In this document: piece by piece, positions 62,776 through 64,000 of the stretch
How the letters are laid out: each line of letters begins with the position of its first letter
Position numbering within the stretch: the first letter of the stretch is position 1
Translations under genes and position numbers: made by a program
The notes under the pieces: generated by a model
Seen by the model: the letters and a program-made list of their open reading frames with translations, nothing else
What the model was told of the DNA's origin: nothing
Database searches by the model: none
NCBI RefSeq assembly: GCF_900104795.1
Contig: NZ_FNTG01000002.1
Coordinates: 2,914,001 to 2,978,000, forward strand
DNA: 64,000 nucleotides
Source: Burkholderia sp. WP9
GTDB lineage: Bacteria; Pseudomonadota; Gammaproteobacteria; Burkholderiales; Burkholderiaceae
Reading direction: 5' to 3'

Positions 62776-64000
62776 ATGCCACGTGCAGCCCAGTTTTATA
62801 TCGACGGACGTTGGGTCGAGCCCGCGTCCGCCGTCTGGTTCGACATCGTCGATCCATCGACTGAAACGTCCTTCGAAAAACTCGCGATGGGCAACGCTGA
62901 AGATGTCGATCGCGCTGTCGCCGCTGCGCGCCGCGCGTTCGCGGCCTGGGCGGCGACGAGCGTCGCTGAACGCGTCGCATTGCTCAAGCGCATTGTCACG
63001 ATCTACGAGCGCCGCTACGACGAATTCGCCGAGGTGATGCGCCGCGAAATGGGCGCGCCGATCACGTTCGCGCGCAACGGTCAGGCGGCGCGCGGCCCGG
63101 CGCATCTGAATGCGTTGATCGACGTGCTCGAACGCTTCGAGTTCGAGGAGCAGCGCGGCGGCACGCGTGTGGTGCTCGAACCGATCGGCGTGTGCGGTTT
63201 GATCACGCCGTGGAACTGGCCGGTCAACCAGATCGTCGTGAAGATCGCACCGGCGCTCGCGGCCGGCTGCACGATGGTGCTCAAGCCAAGCGAGTATTCG
63301 CCGCTAAGCGCTCTGCTGTTCGCCGAAGTGCTCGACGAAGCGGGTCTGCCGGCCGGCGTGTTCAATCTCGTCAACGGCGACGGGCCTGGGGTCGGCTCGG
63401 CGATCGCGAGCCATCCGGATATCGACATGGTGTCGTTCACCGGTTCGACCCGCGCCGGCGTGCTGGTCGCGCAGTCTGCTGCGGAAACGGTCAAACGCGT
63501 CGCTCAGGAACTGGGCGGCAAGTCGGCCAACATCCTGCTCGACGACGTCGACCTGGATCAGGCGGTGACGCGCGGCGTCGCCGGCTGCTTCACCAACTCG
63601 GGCCAGTCGTGCTCGATTCCGACCCGCATGCTGGTGCCGCGTCATTTGATGAACGATGCCGCGCAGATCGCGAAGCGCGCCGCGCAGGCGTATCGGCTCG
63701 GACCGACCGACGACCCTGCGACGCAGCTTGGCCCGCTCGTCAACGCGAACCAGTTCAAGCGCGTGCAAGCGCTGATCCAGACCGGCATCGACGAAGGCGC
63801 GCGTCTCGTCACGGGCGGCACGGGCCGGCCGGATGGCATCGACAAGGGCTACTATGCGCGCCCGACCGTGTTCGCCGATGTCGCGCCGCACATGACCATC
63901 GCTCGCGAGGAAATTTTCGGGCCGGTGTTGTCGATGATTCCCTACGACTCGGAGGAGCAGGCGATCGACATTGCAAACGGTACGGAATACGGCCTCGCGG
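62776..64000 (+). CDS. Aldehyde dehydrogenase, cut by the window edge
   Basis: The first 408 codons are visible of a usual 475-490. The catalytic Cys279 is in NSGQSCSIPTR and Glu245 in AQELGGKSANI. NAD binding shows TPWNWPVNQI and FTGSTRAGVL; EEIFGPVLSM lies near the cut. It is a general NAD-dependent aldehyde dehydrogenase. It probably oxidises the semialdehyde released by the upstream hydroxyacid dehydrogenases. GGAG precedes the ATG by 6 bp. More genes of the operon may follow beyond the window. Confidence 0.9.
   Translation, partial: MPRAAQFYIDGRWVEPASAVWFDIVDPSTETSFEKLAMGNAEDVDRAVAAARRAFAAWAATSVAERVALLKRIVTIYERRYDEFAEVMRREMGAPITFARNGQAARGPAHLNALIDVLERFEFEEQRGGTRVVLEPIGVCGLITPWNWPVNQIVVKIAPALAAGCTMVLKPSEYSPLSALLFAEVLDEAGLPAGVFNLVNGDGPGVGSAIASHPDIDMVSFTGSTRAGVLVAQSAAETVKRVAQELGGKSANILLDDVDLDQAVTRGVAGCFTNSGQSCSIPTRMLVPRHLMNDAAQIAKRAAQAYRLGPTDDPATQLGPLVNANQFKRVQALIQTGIDEGARLVTGGTGRPDGIDKGYYARPTVFADVAPHMTIAREEIFGPVLSMIPYDSEEQAIDIANGTEYGLA

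Overview
The window is high-GC DNA with the gene content of the Burkholderiaceae, most likely Paraburkholderia. The evidence is the combination of a betaproteobacterial Puu/Pot polyamine locus with a DUF3138 porin-like protein, a liuABCD leucine operon next to a TetR gene, a 249-residue-type EtfB, a family-B DNA polymerase II, and many LysR, MFS and GGDEF/EAL genes. I see no rRNA, tRNA, CRISPR array, insertion sequence or phage gene. It reads as chromosomal catabolic territory.

Layout. 1-5.4 kb: the end of DNA polymerase II (polB), a secreted PRC-barrel protein, and a leftward DUF969-DUF979-DUF2891 operon. 5.8-22.3 kb: a complete agmatine/putrescine locus. Leftward it runs puuD-puuA-spuC-potF-potG-potH-potI-DUF3138-puuB-puuB; rightward it has puuR, puuC and speB. 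Together these import polyamines, convert agmatine to putrescine, and take putrescine to GABA by the gamma-glutamyl route (PuuA-B-C-D) or by transamination (SpuC). 22.4-30.1 kb: small regulator-plus-transporter and redox genes: MFS + MarR, a DedA-rhodanese fusion, a cupin, an AhpD-like peroxidase, MFS + LysR, and DUF899. 30.1-36.9 kb: LysR with a CoA-transferase, acyl-CoA dehydrogenase, EtfB (frameshifted), EtfA and an NCS1 permease. 36.9-42.4 kb: a GGDEF-EAL protein, a small secreted protein, HU, DAHP synthase and DUF72.

42.5-49.3 kb: the leucine/isovalerate operon (TetR; liuA, liuB, liuC, liuD), then a PhnD-like protein, DUF1488 and a large PAS-GGDEF-EAL protein. 53.97 kb to the window end: a catabolic cluster of unknown substrate. 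It holds a metallo-beta-lactamase-fold lactonase divergent from a LacI regulator, an SDR, an MFS importer, an MmgE/PrpD protein, two beta-hydroxyacid dehydrogenases flanking a NIPSNAP protein, and an aldehyde dehydrogenase cut by the window edge.

The strongest new observation is in that last cluster. Three promoter regions (54.8, 56.3 and 57.3 kb) share an exact 11-mer, ATGATAGCGCT, inside 14-bp near-palindromes of the form TGATAGCGCTATCA. This is what the operator of the adjacent LacI protein should look like, and it ties the lactonase, SDR and MFS-to-ALDH transcripts into one regulon. Other items worth checking are a 38-bp concentric palindrome in front of a MarR gene with a cysteine-rich tail, the apparent 2-nt deletion in etfB, palindromes upstream of puuR and of the DUF969 operon, and a long stem-loop in the HU leader.
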